From assembly GCA_029851415.1 (NCBI GenBank), contig CM056743.1:14314727-14378726 (forward strand): 64,000 nucleotides of DNA. Direction: 5' to 3'. The translations under genes and the position numbers were made by a program. The notes under the pieces were generated by a model that saw only the letters and a list, made by a program, of their open reading frames with translations, was not told the origin of the DNA and did no database searches. Every line of letters starts with the position of its first letter. Position 1 is the stretch's first letter. This document shows positions 18,587 through 32,329 of the stretch, piece after piece. Origin of the DNA: Eretmocerus hayati (lineage: Eukaryota > Arthropoda > Insecta > Hymenoptera > Aphelinidae).

Positions 18587-21500
18587 GTAAGTGCGAGACT
18601 GACGTTCGAAAAGGTGTGCGCGAGCCGTAAAGTGTGGTGTAAAGAGTCGATTTGAAGCGGGTTTTTGAGTGACGTAAAGAGCTTGTTTTTTAATCGGAGC
18701 CTCGATCGGAGCTCTTTTTGACTCTTGTTGGCTGGGTTGTGAAGAAGTTCTTGAGAGTCGGCGTTGTAGGCATTGCTTGAGGGGAAATTTACCGGATGAG
18801 CGTGAATTTGGGAGAATTTTTAGTTGAAAATCGATGTTCAGACGAACGATTTCTCTGTGTGTAGGAATACCGAAGAAATCGGAAAATTCATTTGACGGAA
18901 CATCTCCCCCAAGAAGAAAAGGTTGTGTCTTACAAATTTCTCCGGGAAGACATTATTTTATTCAACATTTAAACCGAGGAAAGAGTTTGAATCGACAATT
19001 TTATGCACCGAGAGAAGCCGAACACTTATTGCAGTTGCGGTAAGAAGAATTCAGAAGTGTCAAATAGATCTATCCTTCAAAATTACCGACGAAAAATTCT
19101 GTATTATTCGTACGGATTTATGTTGAAAAGTATAATATAAAAAGATAGCCATTTTTGCAATGCAAATATTTTTCCCATGCTTCTAACCAGGAGGGCTATT
19201 TGTAAATTTGCTAGGGATTCTTCATATCTGAGCTAAAATAAGTGGTTGAGGGGAAAGTTCTGACCATAGTCCAGGTCCGGATCACTAAAACCCACTTATC
19301 AGTATTGTTGAATAATCTAGAAGGAATTCTTTCAACGAGATTTTTTTTATCACTGTTAATTGCATGATTGCTCGTATGCTAGTTACTCATAGAAGATGAA
19401 AACCTCTTTTTTCTAATTTTTGTGGAATATTTCTGTGACTGACTTTGATAGTTAGGTCTGTCAGTGATCAACATCATTATATATAAATTCATTTGGATCA
19501 GACTGGAAATGATCTTTCTTTCAGTTCAATGAATTCAATAAATATATTAACGATTCCTTCGAAAGGAAAATTATTTGGGGGTATATTTTCACAAGGAGTG
19601 AATTAGGTCAGAAAACTGTTTCAAGATTTGAGTCGAGAACTTATTCCAGCCTAGGCAGCTCTAGGTGGCTCGTAGTAGTTGATTTTCACACATTTTGGCT
19701 CAAAACGAAAGGAATCTACAGCCACGCACCTCAAAACTGAAGCCCAATATAGATATGCAAATTTCAGGGGTGACAAAATGGACAGGGATTAACAGCGATG
19801 GAATTGTTATTTTGAGTCTTTAACAAAAGTCTGGGACGCTGAGCTCATTCCAAAATATTTGCGTGCTAGTATGATACACCCCAAAAATTGCTATGATGCA
19901 CATTCCAAGTTTGAGAAACTTGAAGAGCTTGGAACACAGATAATTCTTATACTTTCAGCGAATTCACTCATTACAAAATGTCCATTGATTCGCTAATAAT
20001 TCCAAAATGAATAACCACTGATATGATTTGTTAATAAATTTTGCGTGCGTGACGTATCATCATTTTGACTTCGGACAAACTCGACATAAAGATTTGTTTT
20101 TCCCATATAGCTTTTGGCTGAGTTTGCAGAGTCAAAATCCGGAAAAGGGAAGTCGGGAGGGTTTGTCCCTCCGGCGTTGGCACATCTCCGGAGCAGTTAA
20201 ATTGTCATTTGGATATCAAAGGGACGCGTAGCACGAATATACCTTACACACATACATACATACACACATATATATATTTAGAACTGCTTGGATAAGGCGT
20301 GCCGTCAGAGACGCCAAAAGCGTGAAAGGGCTCTCGGGTAATTTGGGAGCCAGCGAAATGCAAACATCGGCCCTGCGATTCACACCCGAGAACCACTAAA
20401 CAGCCCTCGCAGCTATTGTTGAGCCTCATAGTATTCAACACACAGCTAGCGTAATGGAATCTCGACGAGCAGCTCTGCGTGACTTGGTCTCCTTTTGGCA
20501 TCATCTCGTGGATATAACACTTCTTGCTCTCGCCTCGATTTGATTCCTCTTTGACTCGGCTAGAAACCTTAGTAAATAGCTATGATATATATGGGGTTTT
20601 ACCAAGTATTTGCATTTGATGCTTGTTGGGGCTGAGATTTCTGATTGTGCCACTCACGTTACGCGCAATTACACTTGCTTCGTGCCAACATGCTTTAATC
20701 CCTTGATCCTTATTATTTTATCCATCAATTGTGATTTTTATTTCTATCAAACGTAAAGAATGTCAGCGAATTTCACATGATTTTCTGAGATTTTCTTGAA
20801 CCACGCAGTCAATAGAAATTGATTTGAACATTGATTTTTAAAAAAAAATAATTACATGCTAATACACTCGCTTGATTTTTTATGCGTCTTCTTGTATTTC
20901 CTCAGATATGCATAGAGGTAAGGTAAAATTTCGAAAAGTCTTCCAAAATTTGTAGTGGTTCCATCAACATTCTTCAATACAGACGGTCTGTGATTCGTCT
21001 ACAAATTGATTTTTAAAATTTGTAACGTCCCAAATTCTTTGGAAAAATCTCCAAGTTTCTTCATCACCATTTCAAATCCAGTAATTTTTTTCAAATTTCC
21101 ACGAGAATCCTGTAGATCAAGGATGACATACATTCAGTGCAAAATCTTCTAATATTGATTCAGATTTTGGGGATCAACATAATTCGAAATTTCAAAATTG
21201 CCTATTACTCGAGAAATGGGTTACCTCGACAACTAGCAAACTCTTGATGACATTGACAATTGAATCGCCAAGTCGTGTGTTAGTTCTGTTTAAGGAGGTG
21301 CCCCATTTCACGCTTCTCGATTCGATCTTGTCATCGCCTCTAGGCATCACATCAAATCGTCTCTCTTTGTTCCTTGTACCTTTGGGGAATATACATACAT
21401 ACAGATATGTACTACGTACTGATAGGCACAGACGATTGACTGCTTTTCGATATCTGTAGCCTGACTGACCCTGCATATTTTATGCGCCGTCTGTCACTTT

Positions 21501-22748
21501 ATTAACCTTTTGGAGCAAATATTATTTGACCCGTGCTAAAGGAGTTTACCCATGTGGAATTGAGTTTCTTGCGCAATCCTTTATCATATTTTCTCAATTT
21601 CGAATGCATCAAAATTCAAATTTATCAAAGGTAATACGCTCATACGTCTGACCAATCTCACTATACTTACGATGCATGGTTGATGAAAGTGGCTGATAGA
21701 GTCGAGTCATAGATGGAGTAAATACTCGAGTTGGGCAGAGGGAATGACGGTTGAATTTTGTGAATTTTATCTCAAAAATACTTTTGGGTTCACACTTAGC
21801 GTGACGTTCTGGCTTTCCAAACGTGAAAGTTTCTGAACCCGGCGCAAAAATCGAATTGATGAAACTTTCGATGATGGGTCCTAAAGAGTTAATGTCAAAT
21901 ACACATTTCATCCTGTGACAAATCGATCAGGGGATTAACATTTGCAACAAAGTATTATATGATGAAGTTCAGTATGAAATGAGCTATTCAAGAACATTTG
22001 AATTTGTTTCGGTGGTGATATTTTGTTACATCAAACCAGAGCTCAAAACTTTGCAATTCTAGGAAAGGAATTCAAGTAGTTCCCACTCGATCCAGTCCCA
22101 GTCCAACTACTTTCCCGGCACCCTATCTTAATATTAATTATGGAAACTGTCAATTTAGATCATTGATCAGTATCCAGAAAAAAGTTCCAATGATGACTAT
22201 TACAGGCCAATAATTCAATTTAAAGAACCAGAATTATAATCCTGAAGTGTTACGACGGAATCACTAATATTCCCACATTCTTTGGATGACTAATTTTAAT
22301 GCCACTACATGATTATGCTCTACTCAATTTCTTCAAAACATTGTAAAAGTGTGCTCTTAAAGAAAAAAAAAAAAAAAAAACTTTTCAGTGATGAGTGAAT
22401 AGCTTACAATTCACTAAAAAAGGAATAATAAAAAAAAAGCTCAACGGAATGTATAGACACGAAAAAGAGTGTTGAAGTGAGAAAAAACGTCACCCCGTCA
22501 AGTACAAAGCGAGGAAGCCAACACAGAGTCAAGCAGGCAGAAAAAGAGAAACTTCATTCATCGCGTGAATTGGTCCGTTGGGCGATTAGCCAAACCGTGA
22601 CATAAAACCAAAGGATCGGGTTAACCATCCAAAGTATACCATCATCATCCAATGCTCACAGTGTATCTGTAACGCCATTAAGAGACATTTTCCAGTATTC
22701 GACTCGTAAGGCTTTTACAAAAGAGGGTTGTCCGACCAAAGCTTTACA
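18587..22748. other. Gene-poor stretch
   Basis: Several open frames of 60-100 codons occur (for example 20244-20504 and 21609-21911 on the minus strand), without family resemblance or matched splice signals. An A run lies at 22361-22380. I see nothing further. Confidence 0.45.
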
Positions 22749-22750
22749 CT

Positions 22751-22786
<36 letters not shown>

Positions 22787-22797
22787 CACTACTACTT
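22749..22797. repeat. (TAC)n microsatellite
   Basis: About 15 triplets, interrupted once by CCA. A short (TTCG)n run follows at 22887-22905. Confidence 0.95.
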
Positions 22798-22905
22798 ACC
22801 TATACTATCATTAACGGAATTCAGTGAGCAAAGTCCTTTTCACGCCTGCCTACGTACCAACGCTCATTATCCCTCAGCTAATTACCGTTCGTTCGTTCGT
22901 TCGTT

Positions 22906-25884
22906 CATTTTATCCGCTTGGCATCATCATAAGCAGAGTATTTCGATGGAGGATTCGAGAATATCATCACCAACCGAGCTTTTCACACTACACCGACATT
23001 GAAAGTATTATCAACTGTGTGACGTTTCGTCACCCTTTTCTAACTTGCTTATAGATATAGTAGGTTGTGATGCTTCTTTTGGTGAGAAGGGAGAGATTAT
23101 TGTAAAAGGCTAAATTGTGCGCCCAAGGATGAGGCAAGAAAAGAAGGTTAGCATGATCCACCACACTGTGGTATAAACTGTTTGGCTTGGATCAGCTTTT
23201 GGTATACTTTAGTAATAGTAGCAGCTTAAAGATATATATGTATATAGTATGACTATGAAATTTCGCTCAGACTTACCGTGATTATTCATATTTCTCTCGG
23301 ATGATTTTCGTATCGTTTACTGTACTGATCGTATCAAGATGAGGGCTACTGAAGCGTAACGAAAACTAATTGAATCCAGTTGAATGAGGAATTTAAACTT
23401 GATACCTTATTATTTTGATGATTTTATTGCACAGAGAAATTTAGAGATTAGTTTCTGTTATGGATAGATGGTAACCGAATGGCGATAGGAGTCTGCGGGG
23501 CTTAAATTGACTCGAATTTGACTCCAAGCTAGTGAAATCTTATTTCAAGGATTTCAGTGAGTGTAGTCATCTATCGGTTCACGATGTATGGCTAATGTCC
23601 CCAATCACATTATGATTTTCTGTGGAGAATCCTCCCGAGACTAATTATTGTGTGATAATTAAAATCATCACACTCATGAAGTTACATTCATTTCTGTTAC
23701 AGAGTCCCCTGCAGAATTTGAAATGGACCGAAAGTCACGACAGCACCCAACGTCTGAGAGGACCAGGTCAAATCTCCTCTTCAAGGTAAAACACTTTTTT
23801 AATTTCATCAAACATTTGGCAATGATAAATTGCCTAGAGAGTACTCTGGGCAAGATTGCATGCAGCCATGATTGAATGACATAAGTTCTTGAAGTCACTC
23901 ACACCTATACTAAGAATAAAATGACACACAGGTTGCATGGTGTACCTTGGACCCAAAACGGCCATTTCAATTTGATGCAGATTGATCTAGGTATTGAACG
24001 TACATCTCATTCGACATCTTCCAAAGACTATACGTGACAGTATTTGTCCATTTTCTGAAAGATCTTACATCGAATAACTGCACAGAGAGAATGATGAGGA
24101 TGTGACTTACGGGTAACATGGTCCGTGAATGGCGGACTGGCTCAGCCACATATTTTTCAACTTTCAACTGTTTTTTCTCTAAAAGTTATAACGATACCAA
24201 CCCACTAGATATATCAACCCAAAATCAAAGTTTTAAGCTTCCGGGACTTCATTCTGAACTATAGACCAAGGCATTGTCATGTCATTGCTATAGTTCCGTG
24301 AAAAACCGCAATGTTTGAACGAGGGGGCGCATCAGTATTGATAACTAGCACCCCGTTGCTTATATACGCATTGTTTCTTCTCATGGAAACAGTGGTTACA
24401 CGGTTAATGTCATGACATGACAATGTTCAAATTTTGAGCTCGGTACAAGGGCTCTGGTATGGCAAATGCCCCTTCGAGTCCTATATCTCACACTTTGTGA
24501 TTCTTTCCTGAGTTCGAAAAACGTATAGAGTCTTTTGGGCTTTCTATTACTGCAACGGGTTGAGGAAGACAAATATGGATTAGGGATTCGATATTTCCGA
24601 CCCAAAAATCATTCAAAATTTCGATTTGATTATATGTACCATAACTCATTCTTTGAAACAAAATTCAAATCCTCATTTGTCTCCATGAACGATCACTATG
24701 ATTCCTTAACTGGTTACACTCCTGATTTCATAATTTAATCCTCTAGATGGTCCAAAAAACGATATTGCGGACGATGAGTCAAGTGAACTGCTGGTTGATC
24801 TCATCTAAACTTCACAGAATGAGTTGGAACATGACAACAATATAATATCAGTATATCGCAAGCTACTTCGAGTTCGAATCCTAGAGTGATGTAGAGTGAG
24901 AGTATTATCCATAGCAAGCCATGAGAAAATAAATTTGAAATCTTCGGAATAGAATCACCAGACTATTGAGTTTTTACAATGTTCTGAAATCCTCCTCCTC
25001 CTCTCTCTGCGCTTCTCACCTCAGTTTCACATGGAAATCTTGTCTGATCAGTTTGAATTCACCTTGACAGAGTTCTATTTGACAACAATGTCTAGTTTTT
25101 AGTTCCTGGTAGATCCTCAACAATTTAAGCTCACAAAAAACTATAATGCTGAGAGAAATAAACTTTGTGGAATTGCAAAAAAAACTCGATCAATCATAAG
25201 GAAAGCTCGGAAACTCGTAAGAAAATTGTGCACCGCGCAAGTTCCTTGGATCAGCAGTAGTAGCATACGATGAGAAACGATACCGGGTACTTCTCGCGCA
25301 GTTTCTTCAAGCCGAAATCCAAGTTCGATCTTTAATTATAAACCCAGTAGCTGTTGCCTCAAGTTGCCAACTCAGCTTGGCATTTCTTGCGTTTACTTGC
25401 TATCACTTTCAGTGCAAGCTTGCAAGCTGCTTCACAGAGAACTTGTTCACTTCTCCGACGCCTTCGTACTGAGAACAAAGCTAGTTTCAAAGTTTCCTTT
25501 GGCTTGTGCAAAAAGATGCCCAGGCGATCATTTGCCCACAAGTGGCTCCAACCAACTTTGAACATCTTGAGCATCGAGTCCTGCTTCACTTCGAGATTTC
25601 TTCATAAGAAAATGAAAACTCGTTTCTTTGTTAGACTTTTAGAAAGATTCTAATTAGTTAGTTGAGAGTGAATCTCCTATCAGAAAGAACGATGCTCGTT
25701 CAGCTACAAATTTAATATATTTATTGTGAGATTATTTCACAGGAAATATTATTGAATCACACCGGAACACAAGAAATGGAAAAGTATCTGTACTTTTCAA
25801 CCGACCTACTTTACTTTATGTATTTTGGGCACGCTAAATCCGAATCCGAGGTCGGTTAGGCTCGTTCCTATCTTGATTTTGAAG
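22906..25884. other. Intergenic DNA, nothing recognised
   Basis: Minus-strand open stretches near 23670-24170 have splice-like signals (gtaagt and gtgcag only about 33 bp apart, too short for an intron) and no family resemblance. I see no transposon ends. Confidence 0.4.
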
Positions 25885-27577
25885 AAATCGTGAAAAATAG
25901 CCCCCGGGAATCATGGAAATAGGGTAGAACAGCATCACAACTTGGATCAATAAATATCAGTCTACATATTTGGTCTGAAAACGTGTACTCAGGGGGTTTT
26001 TGGGGTTGATAAATACGAATACACGGTCAGAATTATGGTTCCCTCAAATCCAAGGAGGCGGTTCCAAAATGGCGTGATGAAAATTCCGAAAACTGCTCAG
26101 TTTAGCTCCAAAAACTCTTCTCGGGTGGTTATTGGGGTTGCTGATCACGTGCAAGATGTCAGAATCATGATCTTATTCAATCCAAGATGGCGGTCCCAAA
26201 CGGCAGAACGAGATTTCCTGAAAACTGCTTATTTTAGCCCAGAAAACTCTTTTCGAGGTTTTCGGGGTCGCTGAACACAATCCAAGATGGCCGACCGAAA
26301 TGGTGGGCGGGTAAATTCCAAAAACTTATGACTTTAGGTCTTGAAACTCTTCTCAAAGGTTTTTGGATTGCTGATATGATTTCAAAGGGAGGTTGGATGT
26401 TCCTTCGGGACTATCTCAACAGTTGAGAAATAGGGAGTGATTTCACAACGAACCTCTAAGCTCCCAAATCTTCAAACTGGTCACCCTTAAGTTCAGTTTT
26501 TTAAGTGATAAAAAGCGAGAGGAGGATTCTGAAACCCCAAAGCTAGAAGGGCAACAAATACCCAGGCTCTCAAATCTCAAACCTAGTCACGCTCGAATTC
26601 AGTGCTCTGGTAATGACAAACGGGAGAAGAACTAGACCCAAAGCCTAGGGAGGCAACGAATCCCCAAGCTCCTGAACCCTCAAACGCGGTACTTTTGAGT
26701 TCGGTCATTTAGTCATGAGAAACAAAAGGGTGATTCTAAGACGCCAAACCTGGGCGGTATAACGAAACCAAAGGTCTCAATACCACTATCCTACTATTTC
26801 CCTTTCACCAAATAAGTATAGAGACGAGAAGGACGTAGGAGAGATATAGACGAAAATGAGCAGCTCGAGAGGGACTATATTTGTGGGTTTAGGAACTTGA
26901 GGAATTTGTTCCCTTCCAGGGATTTGCAGAAAGAGGCCACCCCCTCACATCTCATCTTGAAAGTATTCAACCCAACGGTGAGCGGATTTTGTGAATTTGA
27001 GAATCTGGGGGGTTTGTTGCGCTTTTAGCTTTCGGATTCCAGAATCGGTCTTTCGCATCCTATCACCAAAGAACTCAACCCAAAGGTGATCAAGTTTGGG
27101 ATTTTGGAGCTTGGAGGTTCATTGTGAATAACTACTGTGACTTCCTTCTCTCGTCATCAGATCGCTCAACTGTCGAGAAATTGACTGTAGGAACATCCAT
27201 TCTGCTTTGAAATCATTTCAGCAATCCGAAAAACCCTTGGAAAAAGTTTCAAGAATTAAAGTCACCAGTTCTGGGACGTTTCTCGTCGGCCATCTTGGTC
27301 CTCCATTTTGAGTTTGTTTTCCTGATCCTTTTTCCATATTCAGCGACTCCGAAAACCCTCGAGAAGAGTGTTAAAGTTAAAAACTGGACTAAAATGAGCA
27401 GTTTTCAGGAAATCTCGGCCTGATGGAATCATAATTCGCTGACTGGGAATTCGTATCCAGCAACCCCGATAGCCCCGAGTACAATTTTCCAGCCCAAAAT
27501 ATGTGGATTGATATTCATTTACCCAAGTTGTGATGCTATCCTACCCTATTTCCACGATTTCCACCTAATTTTCCATA
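25885..27577. mobile_element. 1.7-kb palindrome whose arms are tandem arrays
   Basis: The left arm (about 25885-26760) is the reverse complement of the right arm (about 26870-27577), diverged but colinear. Within the left arm a roughly 115-bp unit around CCAAGATGGCGGTCCCAAA recurs near 26055, 26185 and 26285, and a second unit of about 105 bp ('agctcccaaatcttcaaac') recurs near 26458, 26565 and 26668. The right arm shows the same units inverted. The spacer is about 100 bp. There is no coding frame. Confidence 0.7.
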
Positions 27578-27629
27578 CGGTCTGAAGTTGCCGAGTACAA
27601 TGGCTGGGTCAGTCAGATTGGTAGAGACT

Positions 27630-28240
27630 GTACGATGTGGGCATTCGGATGCGACCGGGCTAGGTCTGATATGATTTGGAATAATCTGGAACATCCTGGT
27701 TCGGTCCAGAACGGTTTGGTATAAGTTGGCACTTTGACACGGTCTGGCGTGATCTGATACGGTTTCAATCGGTCTGAGATGGTCTAGATAGCCTAGAATG
27801 GTTCGGAACGGTCTGGTACGATGTGAATGTTTGATACGGTCAAGAGCGGCCTGAAGGGGTTGGAATAGTCTTATTTAGTCTAGGGTAGTCTGTGTCGTCT
27901 GAAGTAGCCCGAAATGGTCTGGAGAGGTCTGGTACGATCTAGGGCGTTCCAATCCTATCTGGCACGACTGGAATGGTCTGGAATTTCGGGTGGTTTAGGA
28001 TGGACTTGTACGTTCTGGTATGGTCTGGAACGGTCCGAAATGGTCTCAAATAGTCTGGTATGATTCTGGGACGTTCTGATACTGTCTGAGACAGTCTGTT
28101 ACGATCTGGAATTGTCTGGCATGGACTTGGATGGCCTGGAACGGTCTGCAAGGTCTGAAATGGTCTGGGTTGGTCTGGAAAGGTTTGGGGTGGCCTGGAA
28201 CAATCTGAGAAGATATGGTCTCGACTGGGTTGGGCTGGGC
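27630..28240. repeat. Degenerate GGTCTGGAACGGT array
   Basis: The phrase GGTCTGG followed by 3-8 variable bases recurs dozens of times with a ten-base-like period. A 147-codon open frame on the minus strand is the translation of this array (repeated R-P-F-Q-T-like phrases) and is not called as a gene. The complement motif forms arrays at 51.7 and 52.4 kb. Confidence 0.8.
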
Positions 28241-29984
28241 TGGCTAAAATACAGTACATGTTCGTGTGGTTCTTGGGATGGGCACGAGAGATCCTTTTTG
28301 ATACGGGATCATTACAGTAGACAATGTGAGTGAATAGGTTAGAACCATCCTTCAATTCCTTTTTCTGAAGGTAGATTAACATAACTTAATACATAGACCA
28401 TAATCTTCTCTTGACATGGGATCCTGTATTACCACCCAATCGGCTTTCATATCAAAAATATCAATGAAAACAAAATGTTTTCTGTTTGGATTGTTACAGA
28501 GTCAAGAACGGCTATTACAAGAACCTCAGTTCTCTTCACAAGTGCAACCTAGAAAAAAATGTACGAAGCGAGCCGCAATGAACCAAGTCAGATGCGGCCG
28601 CGTGAAATTTTTTTGTACTGCCAGAATACGTGAGAGAACAACGTCACTAGCAAAAAAAATTGACGAGAGAAAATGACTGACGATGACGACCGACTACGAC
28701 TGTGAGGACGTGAGGAGCACACGAAGCGTTGAAGAGTATAATATAAGAAGCCAGATTGACGTAAGCGATATGAATTGGTGCGAGAGATCGTAGTATGTAT
28801 GTATGCACTCGTATCGTGGAATAATTTTCTTGATCTACGCCGGAAGCGTAGATTTTATCGATTACTTCTATAAGCTAACGGAAATTGAATGAATGAGATC
28901 CACAGAGTAATCAGACAGAAATCTCTATGTACGAGAAATAGATATAAAAAAAATATATGATAAGTAGAGAACGAATCTTTGTCCAATATATGATGCCGCG
29001 TGAATCGATTATAATTTAAATGAAAATATTATAAATACATTCATATAAATAAGGGAATCATATTAAAGTCTTGAGGCATCCATATGATCAAATTGAGGCG
29101 GGATATGTAAGAATAACTCAGTTTGCATAGCAAGCTGAACGATGAGATTGAACGAGTGAGATTACCGAATGTACGAAGTGTACGAAATGAGTCAAGATGT
29201 GAAAGATGAACGATTTTTCGAGTGATATTAAAGTAATTATATGAAGACTGCTTCCACGAGTATGTAACGTATGCAAGTAGCACTCATTCCGTTTCAAAAA
29301 GTCTTATATATATATATAATATATCTTACCGAGCGAAAATTAACGAGAGTGCGCAACATCGACTGTATAAGTCTATCAAATAATCGAATAAAAGTAGTTA
29401 GTCTCCACAATAATTATTAAGATGAAAAAAGATAAAAGTATTCGACTCGTTCTCTCATTTGTTTCCCAGTGCAATCTACTCGCCTACCTATCGATCACTC
29501 ATGATTATTTGCACTTTCAGCATATTATATCATCGTATCATCGCATCATCATCGTATAATATTACTATAGCATGAGTCATCGCACATATTTCCAACTGGT
29601 AACGATTTAATTCTCATACTCAACAAATGAGAAACGAGTCAAAACTTTACCCGAAATATAGGGTACAAAAAGAAGAAAAATGTGTCCGTTTCCATTTGTT
29701 TTTCAAGGTCGAACAATATTAGATATATTATAAAATTTGTATTGAGAAAAATCAAAAATAATTATATCGTTTGAGGCTTGGGAATATTCGATTCAGACGG
29801 CCACTATTGAACTTTTATAGATGGTAGTAAGAGATTTTCTAAACAATGAAAACCGTAATGCATAAAAAATTGTAATGCAAGCAAGAACGGTTTACATTAG
29901 TGAACTAATCGAAAAGGAACTCAAACTAAATTTGAATTCCATAGGTCCACAGAAAAAAGGTTTCCTTATGTGGAGAGGAGGAAG
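28241..29984. other. Intergenic or possible 3' UTR-like DNA
   Basis: An acceptor-like tract (ttggattgttacag at 28484-28500) precedes an open stretch to about 28675, but reading frames compete and no family is recognised. The AT-rich DNA after it, with AATAAA at about 29388, could be a 3' UTR. A short perfect hairpin lies at 28833-28853. Confidence 0.35.
28833..28853. other. 21-nt hairpin
   Basis: An 8-bp perfect stem ATCTACGC/GCGTAGAT closes a 5-nt loop CGGAA. The function is unknown. Confidence 0.4.
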
Positions 29985-29987
29985 ATA

Positions 29988-30835
29988 TTCCTGGCGTGTT
30001 TTGAGCTACTGAATACGAATTCGAACGCAGAAGAGCACCTTTTCCAGGTCGTTTTCAAATTATGGTCCTATAAATAGGTTGTAAAAATACTTGGGTGAGA
30101 GATTTGCATTCTATAAGCAAATTGCAACATATTACAACATTTCCAAGAGCGTGATCGTATTTGTCATCAAATTTTACGTCGAAGACCAATTCTTTGAGAA
30201 ATTTTGTACACACTCAAAAGGTAGAAGAAATTCTAGATGTGCTACAACTCCCTAGTTGGGCTTATTTTTTGTCCTAGACTAAGATAGTGACTACATGAGT
30301 CAAAACTGAGGGCAAGATCAAATTTTTCGTCAAATTTTACTTCTGTAACGAATTTTTGAGGGTTTTCGTCGATGCGAGGAGCCCAAGCAAAAATCACTGA
30401 AGGAATCACTAAAACACAGCGTCAATACGCTGATATGAAACCTGATATTCTGTGTAATTTTTCGCTCACCTCCTCTTCTAGCTTCCCAGCATTGCTAAAA
30501 ATTCCCAGAAAATATGATTTAGGTGTAAAATTTGCCTTAGTATTCGATTCCGCGTTTGTTTTTGACCTACGTAGTCACCATTTTAGTCTAGGACAAAAAT
30601 ACCCTACCTCCAGGAAATTTTATGACATCTAGGATCTTTTTCTAGCTCGCTAGAGGTATAAAATTCTCAGAAAATGTATCTCTGGTGTAAAATTTGATGG
30701 CCAAAATTATCCTGCCTTTAATTATGCTGTGACAGGTCAGAATTTGTCTCCAAACGGACACGGAAAAGTGCTGTTTCGAGTTCAGATTCATGTTCAGCAG
30801 CTCAAAATGCGTCAGAAACAACTTTCACCATTTTT
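29988..30835. mobile_element. Foldback element, outer and inner arms
   Basis: The outer arms 29988-30055 and 30762-30835 and the inner arms 30262-30345 and 30525-30607 are inverted relative to each other. The inner pair shares GTCCTAGACTAA and its complement. The outer arm sequence ('aaaggtgctctttcgagttc') recurs at 34930-34985. Confidence 0.6.
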
Positions 30836-31953
30836 GATCAGGAAAAATTTTCTTGTGGGCCTGATTATCCAGAATCCCGCGATGCGAACAGGCCATAGCA
30901 GCTAACCCGATGAGTATAATTATTAGAAAAAAAATATCACGACCAATAATAATCAGTACTTGTATGTATATCCAGAATAAATATTGTTCTCGATCTGTTT
31001 GTACAATTTTAGTTTCATTCGCAATTACCAACCTTCCAAAATTCAGTACATAGCTGATGGTAACTTTCGTACGACTATCGAAGCTATTTATTTTTGAAAA
31101 TCAAAAATATAGCCTGTTTACATTTTAATTATGGCCAACAAGAATTATCTGACGTTCAAAATGATTCAAAATGAGTTTGTAGGGAATCCAAACTGTCCCG
31201 ATGCATTTTCAAAGTATTTTAGTTATGAGAATGAAATTTCGTATCACTCAAAACGATGTGTGAATCTAACTATCAAAACTCCATGTACATAGACTTTTAG
31301 TTTTAAAAAGTGAGGCATAACCGTGTTGTAAAGTACACATTATCGTATAGAATATGTCTAGGTATCGGGTAAGCGCCCGGTTAGAGAAAATATCTAATAG
31401 TAGAAACTGTGAATTTAATCACTGATTAGTTCATCCACATTGAATATATTGCCAATTTTGCAAAAATTTGTAATGAGCAAATAATGTGCGACTGAAAATC
31501 AAAGACAAAATTCGAAACTCTGAATCCAAAAATAGGATATGGGATTTTTTAATCAAAATTGTACATCTGCTTCTTTTCATTTGGCATTACTTCGGAATCG
31601 AACAGTGTTTATGATTATTTCTGTGATTTTCTTCATAAACCTCTCCTACAATATTTATGCAAAGTGAATCATGATGATCACGAGTGTATTTGTAACACCA
31701 CAAAAATCTTTTCGAGAACTTCCATCTTATGCGCAAAATGATAGAGACGAAGAAAAGTAGTCGGCGATTGATGATTGAAGCTTTCTTTTCGATATACAGA
31801 TGGGAATTATAGTGTGAGAGAATCATCAGTTAACTCATGTAATTCAACATACTACAAACTATGAATAAATAATAGTTGTTATTGTAAATGATTTTGATAT
31901 TATGATTTATAGATAACCACCCCACCCTAACCTACTCTTCTTTGGATTGAGCA
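30836..31953. other. Intergenic DNA, nothing recognised
   Basis: AT-rich sequence with small open frames on both strands. No splice-bounded exon or element ends were found. Confidence 0.45.
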
Positions 31954-32329
31954 CACTGAGAAAAAAATTTTGGTCGTACGACCTTGCGTTTTGCCGTACG
32001 ATCAAAAAGTGGTATAGCCAGGAGAGCAATACCGATTTTGTCATCACCCCAATCCATCAGATCGGTTTGGCAGTCTGGTGTTACTGCCAGAATAAATCTT
32101 GATGGATTCACAGTCACATTACGGGAATTTTGCCACAAAAGCTACCAATTTTTTGCACAGAATGGTAATGGTAGAGGGACAAATATAATCAAAAGATTTT
32201 TAGGTTATTCGCATGCAATAACAAAATAACAAAATCATTTTGCTGTGATGACAATCCATTATTGGTCTGACGGCAATACCACGTAATAATACAGTCGTAT
32301 TGTGCTGACGGCAATATTTTTCTCAGTGC
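31954..32329. mobile_element. MITE with CACTGAGAAAAA ends (376 bp)
   Basis: It starts CACTGAGAAAAAAATTTT and ends AATATTTTTCTCAGTG, with CA repeated on both flanks. Inside are two short GTACGAC/GTCGTAC-like inversions. Single ends of the same kind lie at about 3803-3814 and 47407-47417. Confidence 0.7.

Noticed and set aside
24860..24890. B-box-like GTTCGAATCCT
   Set aside because: No A box at the right distance upstream and no cloverleaf.
27939..28382. 147-codon minus-strand frame with repeating phrases
   Set aside because: It is a translation of the GGTCTGG array; the lack of stops follows from the repeat composition.
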